Below are positions 1 to 7,096 of a DNA stretch of 9,851 nucleotides, piece after piece. Position numbers and translations under genes: made by a program. The DNA is from Bacteroidota bacterium (lineage in GTDB: Bacteria; Bacteroidota; Bacteroidia; Flavobacteriales_D; Crocinitomicaceae), in assembly GCA_006226555.1 (NCBI GenBank), contig SBGS01000083.1, forward strand, positions 1 through 9,851, written 5' to 3'. A model generated the notes under the pieces. It ran no database searches and had not been told where the DNA came from. It saw only the letters and a program-made list of their open reading frames with translations. Positions within the stretch are counted from its first letter, which is position 1. The number at the start of each line of letters is the position of its first letter.

Positions 1-1596
1 AAAGAAGGATTAAAATTGCAGGACGGCGAGATCATCGACGGAACATACTTGAGTAAAAACGCATTGCTCAAATTCCTCGCAGAACAAATCGCAGATGCTA
101 AGGCAAATGGCACGCTCTTTTCCCTTCATATGAAAGCGACTATGATGAAAGTATCCGATCCGGTTATTTTCGGTCATGCTGTACGCGTTTTCTTTCAACC
201 GGTATTCGATAAGTTCGGTAAAGAACTGGATGCAGCCGGCGTGGATGTAAACAACGGATTCGGTGATCTGATCAATAAATTGCCTCAACTTTCAGCGGAT
301 ATGCAAACTGCTATCAATGCTGAAATTGAAAAAGTATTTGCAGAGCGTCCTGACCTCGCAATGGTTAACTCAGATAAAGGAATCACGAATCTTCATGTAC
401 CCAGCGATGTGATCATCGATGCTTCAATGCCTGCGATGATCCGTAACTCCGGAAGAATGTGGAACAAGGAAGGAAAAGCTCAAGATACTAAAGCTGTAAT
501 TCCGGATAGTAGTTATGCTCCGGTTTATGACGTAACCATCGAATTCTGCAAACAAAATGGTGCTTTTGACCCGAGAACTATGGGGACAGTACCAAACGTT
601 GGTTTGATGGCTCAAAAAGCGGAGGAGTACGGTTCTCACGATAAAACATTTATCCTTCCTGCGGACGGTACAGTTGAAGTAGTTGATGCGAACGGAAATG
701 TACTGATCTCGCACAATGTTGAGAAAGGTGATATCTGGAGAATGTGTCAAGTTAAAGACGCTCCTGTGAGAGATTGGGTTAAGCTAGCTGTAAACAGAGC
801 TAAAGCCACAGGATCTCCGGCTATATTCTGGCTAAGCGCTGATCGCGCTCACGATGCAGAGCTGATCAAAAAAGTTGAACTATACCTCAAAGATCATGAC
901 ACCGCAGGTCTTGACATTCGAATTCTTTCTTTAGAAGATGCAACTCAGTTTACATTGGAAAGATTAAAGAATGGACAGGAAACCATCTCTGTTACCGGTA
1001 ACGTTTTGAGAGATTATCTAACTGACCTCTTCCCGATTCTTGAAGTTGGAACTTCTGCAAAAATGTTAAGTATCGTTCCGTTGATGAATGGTGGCGGTTT
1101 ATTCGAAACAGGAGCTGGAGGTTCCGCTCCTAAGCACGTAGAACAGTTCAATGAGGAGAACCACCTACGCTGGGATTCATTAGGAGAATTCCTTGCGCTC
1201 GCTGTTTCATTTGAACATTTAGCGGAAACGACTGGAAATAAAGAAGCACAGATCTTGGCGGATACATTGGATGCCGCTACAACAACATTCCTGATGAATG
1301 ATAAATCTCCTTCAAGAAATGCTGGAGAACTTGACAATAGAGGTTCACATTTCTACTTGGCTATGTATTGGGCCCAGGAGCTTGCTAATCAGGACAAGAA
1401 TGACGCGTTAAAAGCAATTTTCACTCCGATTGCGGCGGATTTAGCAGCAAACGAGCAAAAGATCGTTACTGAGCTGAATGAAGTACAAGGTAAACCGGTT
1501 AATATCAATGGATATTATCATCCCGATTTTGATCTGGTAAGCAAGGCCATGCGCCCTTCTGCTACATTCAATGGTATCTTGGCGAAAATCGGGTAA
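1..1596 (+). CDS. icd: NADP-dependent isocitrate dehydrogenase, monomeric type (5'-truncated by window edge)
   Basis: This cytoplasmic TCA-cycle enzyme oxidatively decarboxylates isocitrate to 2-oxoglutarate and makes NADPH. The frame is open from base 1 (it begins KEGLKLQDGE), so the gene starts upstream; the TTG at 16 is internal. Set against the 741-residue Azotobacter vinelandii enzyme, numbering from that TTG gives a constant offset of 215. Every functional residue I remember for the family is then in place: Lys40 (K255), Asp131 and Asp135 (D346, D350, metal), Tyr205 (Y420), Arg332-Asp333 (R547, D548), and the NADP-contact residues His374, Arg385 and Arg434 (H589, R600, R649). The C-terminus also ends at the family length, so about 210 residues are missing. 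The motifs MKATMMKVSDP and NGFGDL mark the monomeric class, not the dimeric Icd fold. The next gene follows after 15 nt. Residue equivalences are from memory. Confidence 0.97.
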   Translation, partial: KEGLKLQDGEIIDGTYLSKNALLKFLAEQIADAKANGTLFSLHMKATMMKVSDPVIFGHAVRVFFQPVFDKFGKELDAAGVDVNNGFGDLINKLPQLSADMQTAINAEIEKVFAERPDLAMVNSDKGITNLHVPSDVIIDASMPAMIRNSGRMWNKEGKAQDTKAVIPDSSYAPVYDVTIEFCKQNGAFDPRTMGTVPNVGLMAQKAEEYGSHDKTFILPADGTVEVVDANGNVLISHNVEKGDIWRMCQVKDAPVRDWVKLAVNRAKATGSPAIFWLSADRAHDAELIKKVELYLKDHDTAGLDIRILSLEDATQFTLERLKNGQETISVTGNVLRDYLTDLFPILEVGTSAKMLSIVPLMNGGGLFETGAGGSAPKHVEQFNEENHLRWDSLGEFLALAVSFEHLAETTGNKEAQILADTLDAATTTFLMNDKSPSRNAGELDNRGSHFYLAMYWAQELANQDKNDALKAIFTPIAADLAANEQKIVTELNEVQGKPVNINGYYHPDFDLVSKAMRPSATFNGILAKIG

Positions 1597-1611
1597 TACA
1601 CCCTGAGGATC

Positions 1612-2136
1612 ATGAAGTTCGTACTTATTTTATTTCTGTCCCTATCAGGAGTTGTGTCTTATGGTCAAGGTCTTCTGAAAGAATGGATCGGTCATTATGA
1701 AGGTCAGATGATCCTTGGATTTCTGAATCGACCAGGTGACACCATCAATGTTGAGCTGGACATAGCAGTCATTATAGAAGATTCCGTATGGACTCACAGA
1801 ATGACATATCACAGCAGCAAATATGGAGAGATCGTCAAGGATTACCTGATCAGAAAAAGTCCTTCCTCAAAAGGTAATGCGTATGTCCTTGATGAGCAAA
1901 ACGGGATCACCATGCCACTGAGCCTTATGAATGATTGCTTTTATGGCACCTATCACGTTGGTGATATGCAGTATATTAACACACTGCGTCGTAGTGAGGA
2001 TGAATTACTTTTCGATCTTTTTGCAGCTTCAGATGCCAGCTTGAAAACGGATACAATTGATGATGAGGGATCGCAATTTGTGGTGGATTCGTATAGTGTT
2101 GTATTGCATCAAACTGCATTTCTGAAGCGAAAATGA
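1612..2136 (+). CDS. Small exported protein of unknown function
   Basis: I do not recognise this 174-residue protein. It opens with a hydrophobic signal-peptide-like segment (residues 1-18) and a likely cleavage near SYGQ-G, so it is probably periplasmic or outer-membrane associated without a lipid anchor (no lipobox cysteine). The mature part alternates short hydrophobic and polar stretches, as in a small beta-rich protein. It begins WIGHYEGQM, faintly like the start of lipocalin or fatty-acid-binding-like barrels; this is only a resemblance. Its one cysteine is Cys109. The ATG is 15 nt after icd. An AGGA sits only 2 nt before the start, too close to be a normal Shine-Dalgarno site. The stop overlaps the next start by 4 bp (ATGA at 2133), which suggests translational coupling and a shared role with the downstream lipoprotein. 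Confidence 0.8.
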   Translation: MKFVLILFLSLSGVVSYGQGLLKEWIGHYEGQMILGFLNRPGDTINVELDIAVIIEDSVWTHRMTYHSSKYGEIVKDYLIRKSPSSKGNAYVLDEQNGITMPLSLMNDCFYGTYHVGDMQYINTLRRSEDELLFDLFAASDASLKTDTIDDEGSQFVVDSYSVVLHQTAFLKRK

Positions 2137-3524
2137 TCCGCTTAATTCTTTCTGTGATCATTTTGCTGGGACTATTCTCTTGTTCCCAACTCAAAAATAT
2201 CGAACCACCTGAAACACAGGTCATCGGTGGAAGTAAATACACCTTATCTGCGTCAACCATAAATTTACCAGTCAGTATAGAACTGAAAGGAGTTTATGAT
2301 AAGATCAACAAGGAGGTTCCTAAAACCTTTTCTGGGGAAGAACAACAGTGCGATGGAGTAAGCTATTCCTATACCTTTCATCGTAAGACTATTGAATTCC
2401 AAGGAAGTAAAGGAGGTCTGCTATACTCTGTTCCGGGAAGCTATTCGATCCGTCTGAATTACTGTCCAAAATGTACACAGTTATTCACTTCGGAAGGGAA
2501 TTGTTTAACGCCTCGGATCTTTGCCTCCTGCGGAGTGGATGAGGAGCCAAGAAAAGTCAGGATCAATTACGTTACCAGCTTGACTATCGATGAGTCGTTT
2601 CAATTGATTTCAAAGACTCAGCTCAAAGAATTCAAATCATTAGATCCTTGTGAGATCACAGTCTTCAATTACAATGCTACCGAGCGAGTAGAAAAGGAAA
2701 TGGAAAAGGCACTACTGACAGCCGCTGATTACGTCGATAGTGAAATAAGGTCACATCCTATCCAGCAACAACTTAAAGGAAGCCTAGAAGCATTAAATAC
2801 GCCCATTGACCTGGGGCAATACGGTAAACTTCGCCTCAATACATCCCAGCTTAGGGTTTCTCCATTTACATTCGAAGGAACTTCTACAAGCTTTAATGTC
2901 CAATTAATCGGATACCCTACTCTTGGCGTTGTACCTGTAACTGATAGCGTAAATTACTCACCTTCCGTATCCGCTTCGGACGAATTCAATATCACCTTGC
3001 CGTTTAGGATGTCATTCGACACTTTATCCACTCTTTTGGATCAGAGCATAAAGGGCCATAAGATCGACTTTAAAAAGAAAGAAATTCAAGTCGATAGTGT
3101 AAGTATCTGTGGTAGCAATTTGAACAAACTGAATCTCATGGTTCGTTTTTCAGGTAACAAAAAAGGAACAGTGTACCTAGAAGCTATCCCGGTTTACAGC
3201 GCTGTCGAACAGGAGTTATCATTGTCAGAAATTCATTTGACGCTGGAAAGTAAAAATGTACTGCTAAAATCAGCAAAATGGCTGTTAAACGGAAAGCTGG
3301 AAAGATCGATTGAAGAGCATGCACGATTCAACTTTGTTAAGGATATAGATAAAGTAAATGAGTTGCTTCGTACCAAACTAAATGGCTCGATTACTCCCGG
3401 TTTAGAGCTCGAAACTCAAATGAATGCCATGCGGTTAATTCAACTTCAACTTGATGCATCGGCAGTAGATATCACTATTCAGCTTATTGGAACCGCCGGG
3501 TTAAAAGTATCACCACAGCTTTAA
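2133..3524 (+). CDS. DUF4403-family lipoprotein
   Basis: This 463-residue protein is a predicted lipoprotein: a hydrophobic N-terminus ends in the lipobox LFSC with Cys17 as the acylated residue, followed by SQ. The body resembles the Bacteroidota DUF4403 family in length, in the early segment with INLPVSIEL (43-51), and in the central stretch VTSLTIDESFQLISKTQLKEF (147-167). I know no established function for the family. Two segments look like repeats of one unit: INLPVSIELKGVYDKINKEV (43-62) and ITLPFRMSFDTLSTLLDQSI (287-306). That fits a tandem long-barrel (TULIP-like) architecture, which is inference. A cysteine cluster (Cys111, Cys114, Cys124, Cys133, plus Cys73, Cys173 and Cys326) suggests disulfides or a metal site in the envelope. 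The 4-bp overlap with the preceding gene indicates co-translation. The family call is from memory of sequence style, without a search. Confidence 0.75.
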   Translation: MIRLILSVIILLGLFSCSQLKNIEPPETQVIGGSKYTLSASTINLPVSIELKGVYDKINKEVPKTFSGEEQQCDGVSYSYTFHRKTIEFQGSKGGLLYSVPGSYSIRLNYCPKCTQLFTSEGNCLTPRIFASCGVDEEPRKVRINYVTSLTIDESFQLISKTQLKEFKSLDPCEITVFNYNATERVEKEMEKALLTAADYVDSEIRSHPIQQQLKGSLEALNTPIDLGQYGKLRLNTSQLRVSPFTFEGTSTSFNVQLIGYPTLGVVPVTDSVNYSPSVSASDEFNITLPFRMSFDTLSTLLDQSIKGHKIDFKKKEIQVDSVSICGSNLNKLNLMVRFSGNKKGTVYLEAIPVYSAVEQELSLSEIHLTLESKNVLLKSAKWLLNGKLERSIEEHARFNFVKDIDKVNELLRTKLNGSITPGLELETQMNAMRLIQLQLDASAVDITIQLIGTAGLKVSPQL

Positions 3525-3601
3525 CGGCACAGATCTTGATCTACAAACACGTAAGTTACTGTTTCTTAACAGATTTAGTATATTTTAAACATAAGTTTTA
3601 T

Positions 3602-3609
3602 TATCTTCG
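3602..3609 (+). promoter_or_regulatory. Putative -7 promoter element for the ompA-like gene
   Basis: TATCTTCG matches the Bacteroidota -7 consensus TAnnTTTG at all but one defined position. It ends 4 nt before the ATG at 3614, so transcription would begin at or next to the start codon and give an almost leaderless mRNA. No clear TTG-type -33 element lies at the usual 17-23 nt distance, so the promoter is tentative. The 89-bp gap to the preceding gene is large enough for an independent promoter. Confidence 0.4.
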
Positions 3610-3613
3610 TCAC

Positions 3614-4783
3614 ATGTTCAGATCTCCACTTTCTCCGGTGCTATTTCTGCTCTTCATTTTCACCCTGTTTACAAGTAAAGCAGTGGTTGCAAGTGAAGAT
3701 GAAAGCGGAACATGTGTCAGCGGTATCAACATGTTCGAAAATGGTGATTTCAAACTGGTCTTCAGCGAAAACGAAGGCGAAGATATCTCCAGGTACAGTG
3801 CTCTATCAACTATGTCAGGAGAGAGTCAGCTCTGGTTACTCTATTCTCCTACCGCCAACGGAGAGCTAACTTTTAACGCAAATGTAAACGACGGTTCTCT
3901 TAAAATGTCCGTTTTCAAGGCCGAGCGCGGAAATGTGTGTGGAGAACTTAAAACCGGGCTCGCAGAGATCATGCGTATGCACAATAAACCCGGGAGTAAA
4001 TTAGTCGGGCTTGATTTTAAAATCGATGAGGGCATCTTATATGCATTAGAGCTGAAAGAGGGTGATCAGATCGCCATCCTGCTTACATCAGAAGTGGACA
4101 AAAAGAAGGATCTTTTTCTTTCCTGGAACTTCATTCAAAGAGAAGCTATTCAAGAAACCAAGGTCGTAGATCGAAGAAATGACGATTTTGCACCTACGCA
4201 ATCGTTCGTAGTACGTGACAAATACACGAAGAAGCCTATCATATCCAACTTTGCCATGGAAGGCTCAAGTGATAACGATGGGTTATATATCGGATCTGAA
4301 TTCTATTTCAATTTTGAACGCAATTGTAAAATCACGGTTAAATGCGATGCTGAAGGTTACTTCTTCTATGATAGTCTTTATACTATGAATGTTTCAGAAG
4401 ACAATGAGATCTTGATCGAGCTGGAGCGTATAGCTAAAGGAAAGAGCGTAAGTATACAAACCATCGAATTCTTCCCAGGAGGTAGTGAGATAAAACCAAC
4501 TTCATATGGTGATCTGAAAAGATTGAGGGATTTTCTCGCACTGAATTCAGAGGTTCATATTGAAATTCAAGGACATGTATTTGCCTTGGGTGACAATTCA
4601 TTGGCCGCACAGCGTGTTTCAGAAGCAAGAGCGAAACGCGTAATGAAATACCTCATTGATAATGGAATAGACAAAGAGCGATTAACCGCAGTCGGTTACG
4701 GAAATAGTCGCCCCATTTATGAAAAACCTAAGTTCTTTTACGAAGAACAAGCGAACAGACGAGTTGAGATCGTGATCCAATAA
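3614..4783 (+). CDS. Exported protein with C-terminal OmpA-like peptidoglycan-binding domain
   Basis: I start this 389-residue protein at ATG 3614 because a textbook signal peptide follows at once (MFRSP, a hydrophobic core, then cleavage near VVA-SE after residue 26). The longer frame from TTG 3536 adds 26 residues that look like untranslated AT-rich leader. Residues 30-175 form a beta-rich N-terminal region with Cys34 and Cys109. Residues about 200-270 resemble the carboxypeptidase-regulatory-like beta-sandwich common in Bacteroidota OmpA proteins (VRDKYTKKPI). Residues about 277-389 are an OmpA C-terminal domain, with SEARAKRV, GIDKERLTAVGYGNSRP and a terminal NRRVEIVIQ. It probably tethers an envelope component to peptidoglycan. 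The usual GHTD motif reads GHVF (320-323), so the meso-diaminopimelate-binding Asp is absent at its normal position, while the partner Arg339 is present. No TonB-type or beta-barrel domain is visible. Confidence 0.88.
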   Translation: MFRSPLSPVLFLLFIFTLFTSKAVVASEDESGTCVSGINMFENGDFKLVFSENEGEDISRYSALSTMSGESQLWLLYSPTANGELTFNANVNDGSLKMSVFKAERGNVCGELKTGLAEIMRMHNKPGSKLVGLDFKIDEGILYALELKEGDQIAILLTSEVDKKKDLFLSWNFIQREAIQETKVVDRRNDDFAPTQSFVVRDKYTKKPIISNFAMEGSSDNDGLYIGSEFYFNFERNCKITVKCDAEGYFFYDSLYTMNVSEDNEILIELERIAKGKSVSIQTIEFFPGGSEIKPTSYGDLKRLRDFLALNSEVHIEIQGHVFALGDNSLAAQRVSEARAKRVMKYLIDNGIDKERLTAVGYGNSRPIYEKPKFFYEEQANRRVEIVIQ

Positions 4784-4808
4784 AAAAGGGGACTGTTAGC
4801 CCCCTTTT
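4784..4808. terminator. Bidirectional intrinsic terminator between the convergent operons
   Basis: AAAAGGGG (4784-4791) is perfectly complementary to CCCCTTTT (4801-4808) around a 9-nt loop. Each strand has A residues before and T residues after a G/C-rich core, so the hairpin can stop both the plus-strand ompA-like transcript, whose stop codon it touches, and the minus-strand frr transcript. This is the only intergenic space between the two convergent blocks. Confidence 0.85.
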
Positions 4809-4813
4809 CCAAT

Positions 4814-4828
4814 ATACTTCGTAAGTAT
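4814..4828. repeat. Short perfect inverted repeat at the 3' end of frr
   Basis: ATACTT (4814-4819), the spacer CGT, and AAGTAT (4823-4828) form a perfect 6-bp hairpin. It touches the last base of the frr stop codon and lies just ahead of the terminator hairpin on the frr transcript. It may be an auxiliary 3'-end stabilising stem or chance. Confidence 0.45.
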
Positions 4829-5391
4829 CAAATTGTCATAATATCCTTTTCTTTTGCAGCAAGGATATCATCTACTTGAGCACTATATGCATTCGTTATG
4901 TTCTGGATCTCATTCTCAGCGTCTTTCTGCATATCTTCCGACAAACCATCTTCTTTCAGTGATTTTACCATGTCCATAGCATCTTTACGGTGATTGCGAA
5001 TACCTACCTTAGCATGTTCGGCCTCGGATTTAGCACGCTTTACGAGCTCCTTACGTCTTTCTTCAGTAAGCGGTGGAACCGATATGATCAATACTTCACC
5101 ATTGTTCTGCGGAGCGAAACCAAGATTCGCATTAATGATCCCTTTCATGATCGGGTCCAGCATAGCTTTTTCCCATGGCTGAACAGTTAATGTTCTCGCA
5201 TCCATCGTGGCGATGTTCGCTACCTGGTTGAGTGGTGTTGGTGAGCCATAATAGTCTACAACAACTGTTTGAAGCATAGAAGGTGTTGCCTTTCCTGCTC
5301 TGATCTTAACCAATTCTACTTCAAAGTGATCAATAGTCTTTTTATTAGACTCTCTGAACTCACTGTAGATCATATTCAATTCTTCCGTCAT
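4828..5391 (-). CDS. frr: Ribosome recycling factor
   Basis: RRF splits post-termination 70S ribosomes together with EF-G and releases mRNA and deacylated tRNA in the cytoplasm. The 187-residue product matches the family length (about 185) and its two-domain layout. Helical domain I includes ELVKIRAGKATPSML (26-40) at the N-terminus. The beta-rich domain II carries VDYYGSPTPLNQVANI (45-60), ARTLTVQPWEK (65-75) and INANLGFAPQNNGE. The return to domain I carries PPLTEERRKELVK (106-118), the conserved IRNHRKDA (131-138) and GLSEDMQKDAE. It lies 23 nt downstream of pyrH, a classic pairing, and is probably transcribed with it. An AGGA sits about 13 nt before the ATG, a weak ribosome-binding site at best. 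Transcription ends at the shared bidirectional terminator. Confidence 0.98.
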   Translation of the reverse strand: MTEELNMIYSEFRESNKKTIDHFEVELVKIRAGKATPSMLQTVVVDYYGSPTPLNQVANIATMDARTLTVQPWEKAMLDPIMKGIINANLGFAPQNNGEVLIISVPPLTEERRKELVKRAKSEAEHAKVGIRNHRKDAMDMVKSLKEDGLSEDMQKDAENEIQNITNAYSAQVDDILAAKEKDIMTI

Positions 5392-5414
5392 GGCGATAAA
5401 TTGTTCCTGGGTTC

Positions 5415-6122
5415 TTAATTTCTTACTATTGTTCCTACCTGATCACCTTGTACAACCTTTAATAGGTTACCCGGTGTATCCATATCAAATACGATGATCG
5501 GTAACTCATTCTCTTTACACAAGGTAAATGCAGTCATATCCATCACTTTGAGTCCCTTCGAATAAACATCGTCAAAACTGATCAGATCAAATTTAGTTGC
5601 ATTGGCATCTTTTTCCGGATCTGCGGTATAAATACCATCCACACGTGTTCCTTTAAGGATCACTTCCGCCTCGATCTCGATCGCACGAAGTGATGCTGCA
5701 GAATCAGTTGTAAAATAAGGGTTTCCTGTTCCTGCTCCAAAGATCACCACTCTGCCCTTTTCCAGATGTCTGACTGCTCTGCGGCGAACGAAAGGTTCTG
5801 CGATCTCCTTCATTTCAATTGCGGACTGTAATCGCGTTTGAACTCCAGCCGACTCCAGTGCTGCCTGCAATGCCATAGAATTGATCATTGTTGCCAGCAT
5901 TCCCATGTAGTCACCGTGTGTTCTGTCCATACCGCCCTCTTCTGCCTGAACTCCTCTGAAAATGTTTCCTCCACCGATTACGATCGCAATTTCTACTCCT
6001 TTATCATGAATTTCTTTGATCTGCTCGGCATAAAGCGCTAAACGTCTATTATCAATTCCGAAGTTTTTGTCACCCATTAGTGATTCACCACTGAGTTTAA
6101 GGAGTATGCGTTTGTATTTCAT
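5415..6122 (-). CDS. pyrH: UMP kinase (uridylate kinase)
   Basis: PyrH phosphorylates UMP to UDP with ATP in pyrimidine nucleotide synthesis; bacterial enzymes are cytoplasmic hexamers of the amino-acid-kinase fold. From the ATG at 6122 the protein has 235 residues. It shows the N-terminal lysine-rich nucleotide loop YKRILLKLSGESLMG, the glycine-rich GGGNIFRG (50-57), DYMGMLATMIN (71-81), the UMP/ATP-site GTGNPYFTTD (131-140) and KGTRVDGIYTADP (157-169). The family normally begins MKYKRILLKLSGE, which favours 6122 over the in-frame ATG at 6131, nine bases upstream. That upstream ATG would also leave only about 5 nt of leader after the predicted promoter. It is followed by frr after 23 nt and is separated from tsf by a terminator, so pyrH-frr appears to be its own transcription unit. 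Confidence 0.97.
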   Translation of the reverse strand: MKYKRILLKLSGESLMGDKNFGIDNRRLALYAEQIKEIHDKGVEIAIVIGGGNIFRGVQAEEGGMDRTHGDYMGMLATMINSMALQAALESAGVQTRLQSAIEMKEIAEPFVRRRAVRHLEKGRVVIFGAGTGNPYFTTDSAASLRAIEIEAEVILKGTRVDGIYTADPEKDANATKFDLISFDDVYSKGLKVMDMTAFTLCKENELPIIVFDMDTPGNLLKVVQGDQVGTIVRN

Positions 6123-6131
6123 GTGGATCAT

Positions 6132-6146
6132 TTTGCGTCGCGCAAA
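6132..6146. repeat. Perfect inverted repeat over the predicted pyrH transcription start
   Basis: TTTGCG (6132-6137), the spacer TCG and CGCAAA (6141-6146) form a perfect 6-bp dyad. One arm overlaps the TTTG of the predicted -7 element, and the other reaches to about 10 bases before the pyrH ATG at 6122. Its position suits either a repressor operator or a 5'-terminal mRNA hairpin. No known regulator is assigned. Confidence 0.5.
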
Positions 6147-6150
6147 TATA
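6143..6150 (-). promoter_or_regulatory. Predicted -7 promoter element of pyrH-frr
   Basis: Read on the minus strand this is TATATTTG, a full match to the Bacteroidota -7 consensus TAnnTTTG. It lies just downstream of the tsf terminator and about 20 nt before the preferred pyrH start codon. The upstream region is A/T-rich but lacks an obvious TTG -33 element at 17-23 nt, so this is a partial promoter match. Confidence 0.6.
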
Positions 6151-6191
6151 CATTTTTAAACCGATTTAAAGGACGAGTTCTGAGGGCATAA

Positions 6192-6223
6192 AAAAAGGGC
6201 TGAATAAAAATTCAACCCTTTTT
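6192..6223 (-). terminator. Intrinsic terminator after tsf
   Basis: AAAAAGGG (6192-6199) pairs with CCCTTTTT (6216-6223) and TGAAT (6201-6205) with ATTCA (6210-6214). There is one C/A mismatch in the stem and an AAAA loop. On the minus strand the hairpin is followed by a T-rich tract, and it starts about 18 nt after the tsf stop codon. It separates the ribosomal-protein transcript from pyrH-frr. Confidence 0.88.
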
Positions 6224-6241
6224 AACTAAGTAACTATCAGC

Positions 6242-7072
6242 TTAACTAAGTGATAATCTCTTGAAATCAGTTACTGTCAATCCTTTTTCCGTTGATTCAA
6301 GGAATTGCTCAACTGTCAATTTATTGTCGCGTACGAATGGCTGGCTCAAAAGTGTATTTTCTTTGAAGAATTTACCCAAACGACCTTCAGCGATCTTAGC
6401 TGCCATATCAGCAGGCTTACCTTCCTGAATAGCCAATTCTTTACCGATCTCTAATTCACGTTCGATTGTTGTTGCGTCAACTAGATCTTTATTCAATGCG
6501 ATTGGATTCATAGCAGCAACTTGCATTGCAACCTGACGACCAGCTTCTTCTGCATCGTTTGTGTCTTTGTTTAGACCTACGATAGCTGCCAATTGGTTTC
6601 CAGGGTGGTTGTAAGCAACAACTTTCTCAGCGCTTACTACCTCAAGTCCTGAAATCTCCAATTTCTCACCGATCACACCAATTTGCTCAGTGATCTTATC
6701 AGCTACACTTAACTTCGCATCGTAAGGAAGAGCCATTAACTCATCGATAGATTTTGGAAGGTTAGCAATAGCGATGTCAAGAATAGACTGAACGAAGTTT
6801 CTGAAATCTTCGTTTTTAGCAACGAAGTCAGTCTCACAGTTCAATGTCATTACAACACCTGCTTTACCATCAGCTGTTGCTTGAGCGAAAATAACTCCTT
6901 CTTTCGCTTCGTTATCTCCTCTCTTTGCAGCAACTTTTTGTCCTTTCTTACGAAGTGCATCGATTGCAGCCTCAAAATCACCGTTTGTTTCAACAAGAGC
7001 ATTTTTGCAGTCCATCATTCCTGCCCCTGTCATTTGTCTCAATTTATTTACGTCAGCAGCTGTAATTGCCAT
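6242..7072 (-). CDS. tsf: Translation elongation factor Ts
   Basis: EF-Ts is the guanine-nucleotide exchange factor that recharges EF-Tu with GTP during elongation. The 276-residue protein begins with the UBA-like EF-Tu-contact domain (MAITAADVNKLRQMTGAGMMDCKNAL, a family hallmark, residues 1-26) and continues with RKKGQKVAAKRGDNEAKEG. The core contains the signature TDFVAKN (81-87), whose Asp and Phe intrude near the EF-Tu nucleotide site. A dimerisation/core region follows, with VAMQVAAMNP (201-210) and the late segment LLSQPFVRDNKLTVEQFL. Length and motif order are normal for the family. It follows rpsB after 24 nt, the near-universal rpsB-tsf pair, so it should share the rpsB leader control. 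A hairpin terminator follows the gene. Confidence 0.98.
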   Translation of the reverse strand: MAITAADVNKLRQMTGAGMMDCKNALVETNGDFEAAIDALRKKGQKVAAKRGDNEAKEGVIFAQATADGKAGVVMTLNCETDFVAKNEDFRNFVQSILDIAIANLPKSIDELMALPYDAKLSVADKITEQIGVIGEKLEISGLEVVSAEKVVAYNHPGNQLAAIVGLNKDTNDAEEAGRQVAMQVAAMNPIALNKDLVDATTIERELEIGKELAIQEGKPADMAAKIAEGRLGKFFKENTLLSQPFVRDNKLTVEQFLESTEKGLTVTDFKRLSLS

Positions 7073-7096
7073 GATAATAATTTTTGATTGTTTGAA

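Noticed and set aside
16..18. TTG at 16 as the start of icd
   Set aside because: The frame is open to base 1 with family-like residues before it, and the monomeric enzyme needs about 215 more N-terminal residues.
1014..1337. Minus-strand 107-codon open frame inside icd
   Set aside because: It is antisense to highly conserved isocitrate dehydrogenase coding sequence that contains the NADP-binding residues.
3536..3613. N-terminal extension of the ompA-like gene from TTG 3536
   Set aside because: It lies in AT-rich intergenic sequence, lacks homology I recognise, and would bury a clear signal peptide 26 residues inside the protein.
6123..6131. ATG 6131 as the start of pyrH
   Set aside because: It adds Met-Ile-His before the standard MKYKRILLKLSGE start and leaves almost no leader after the predicted -7 element.
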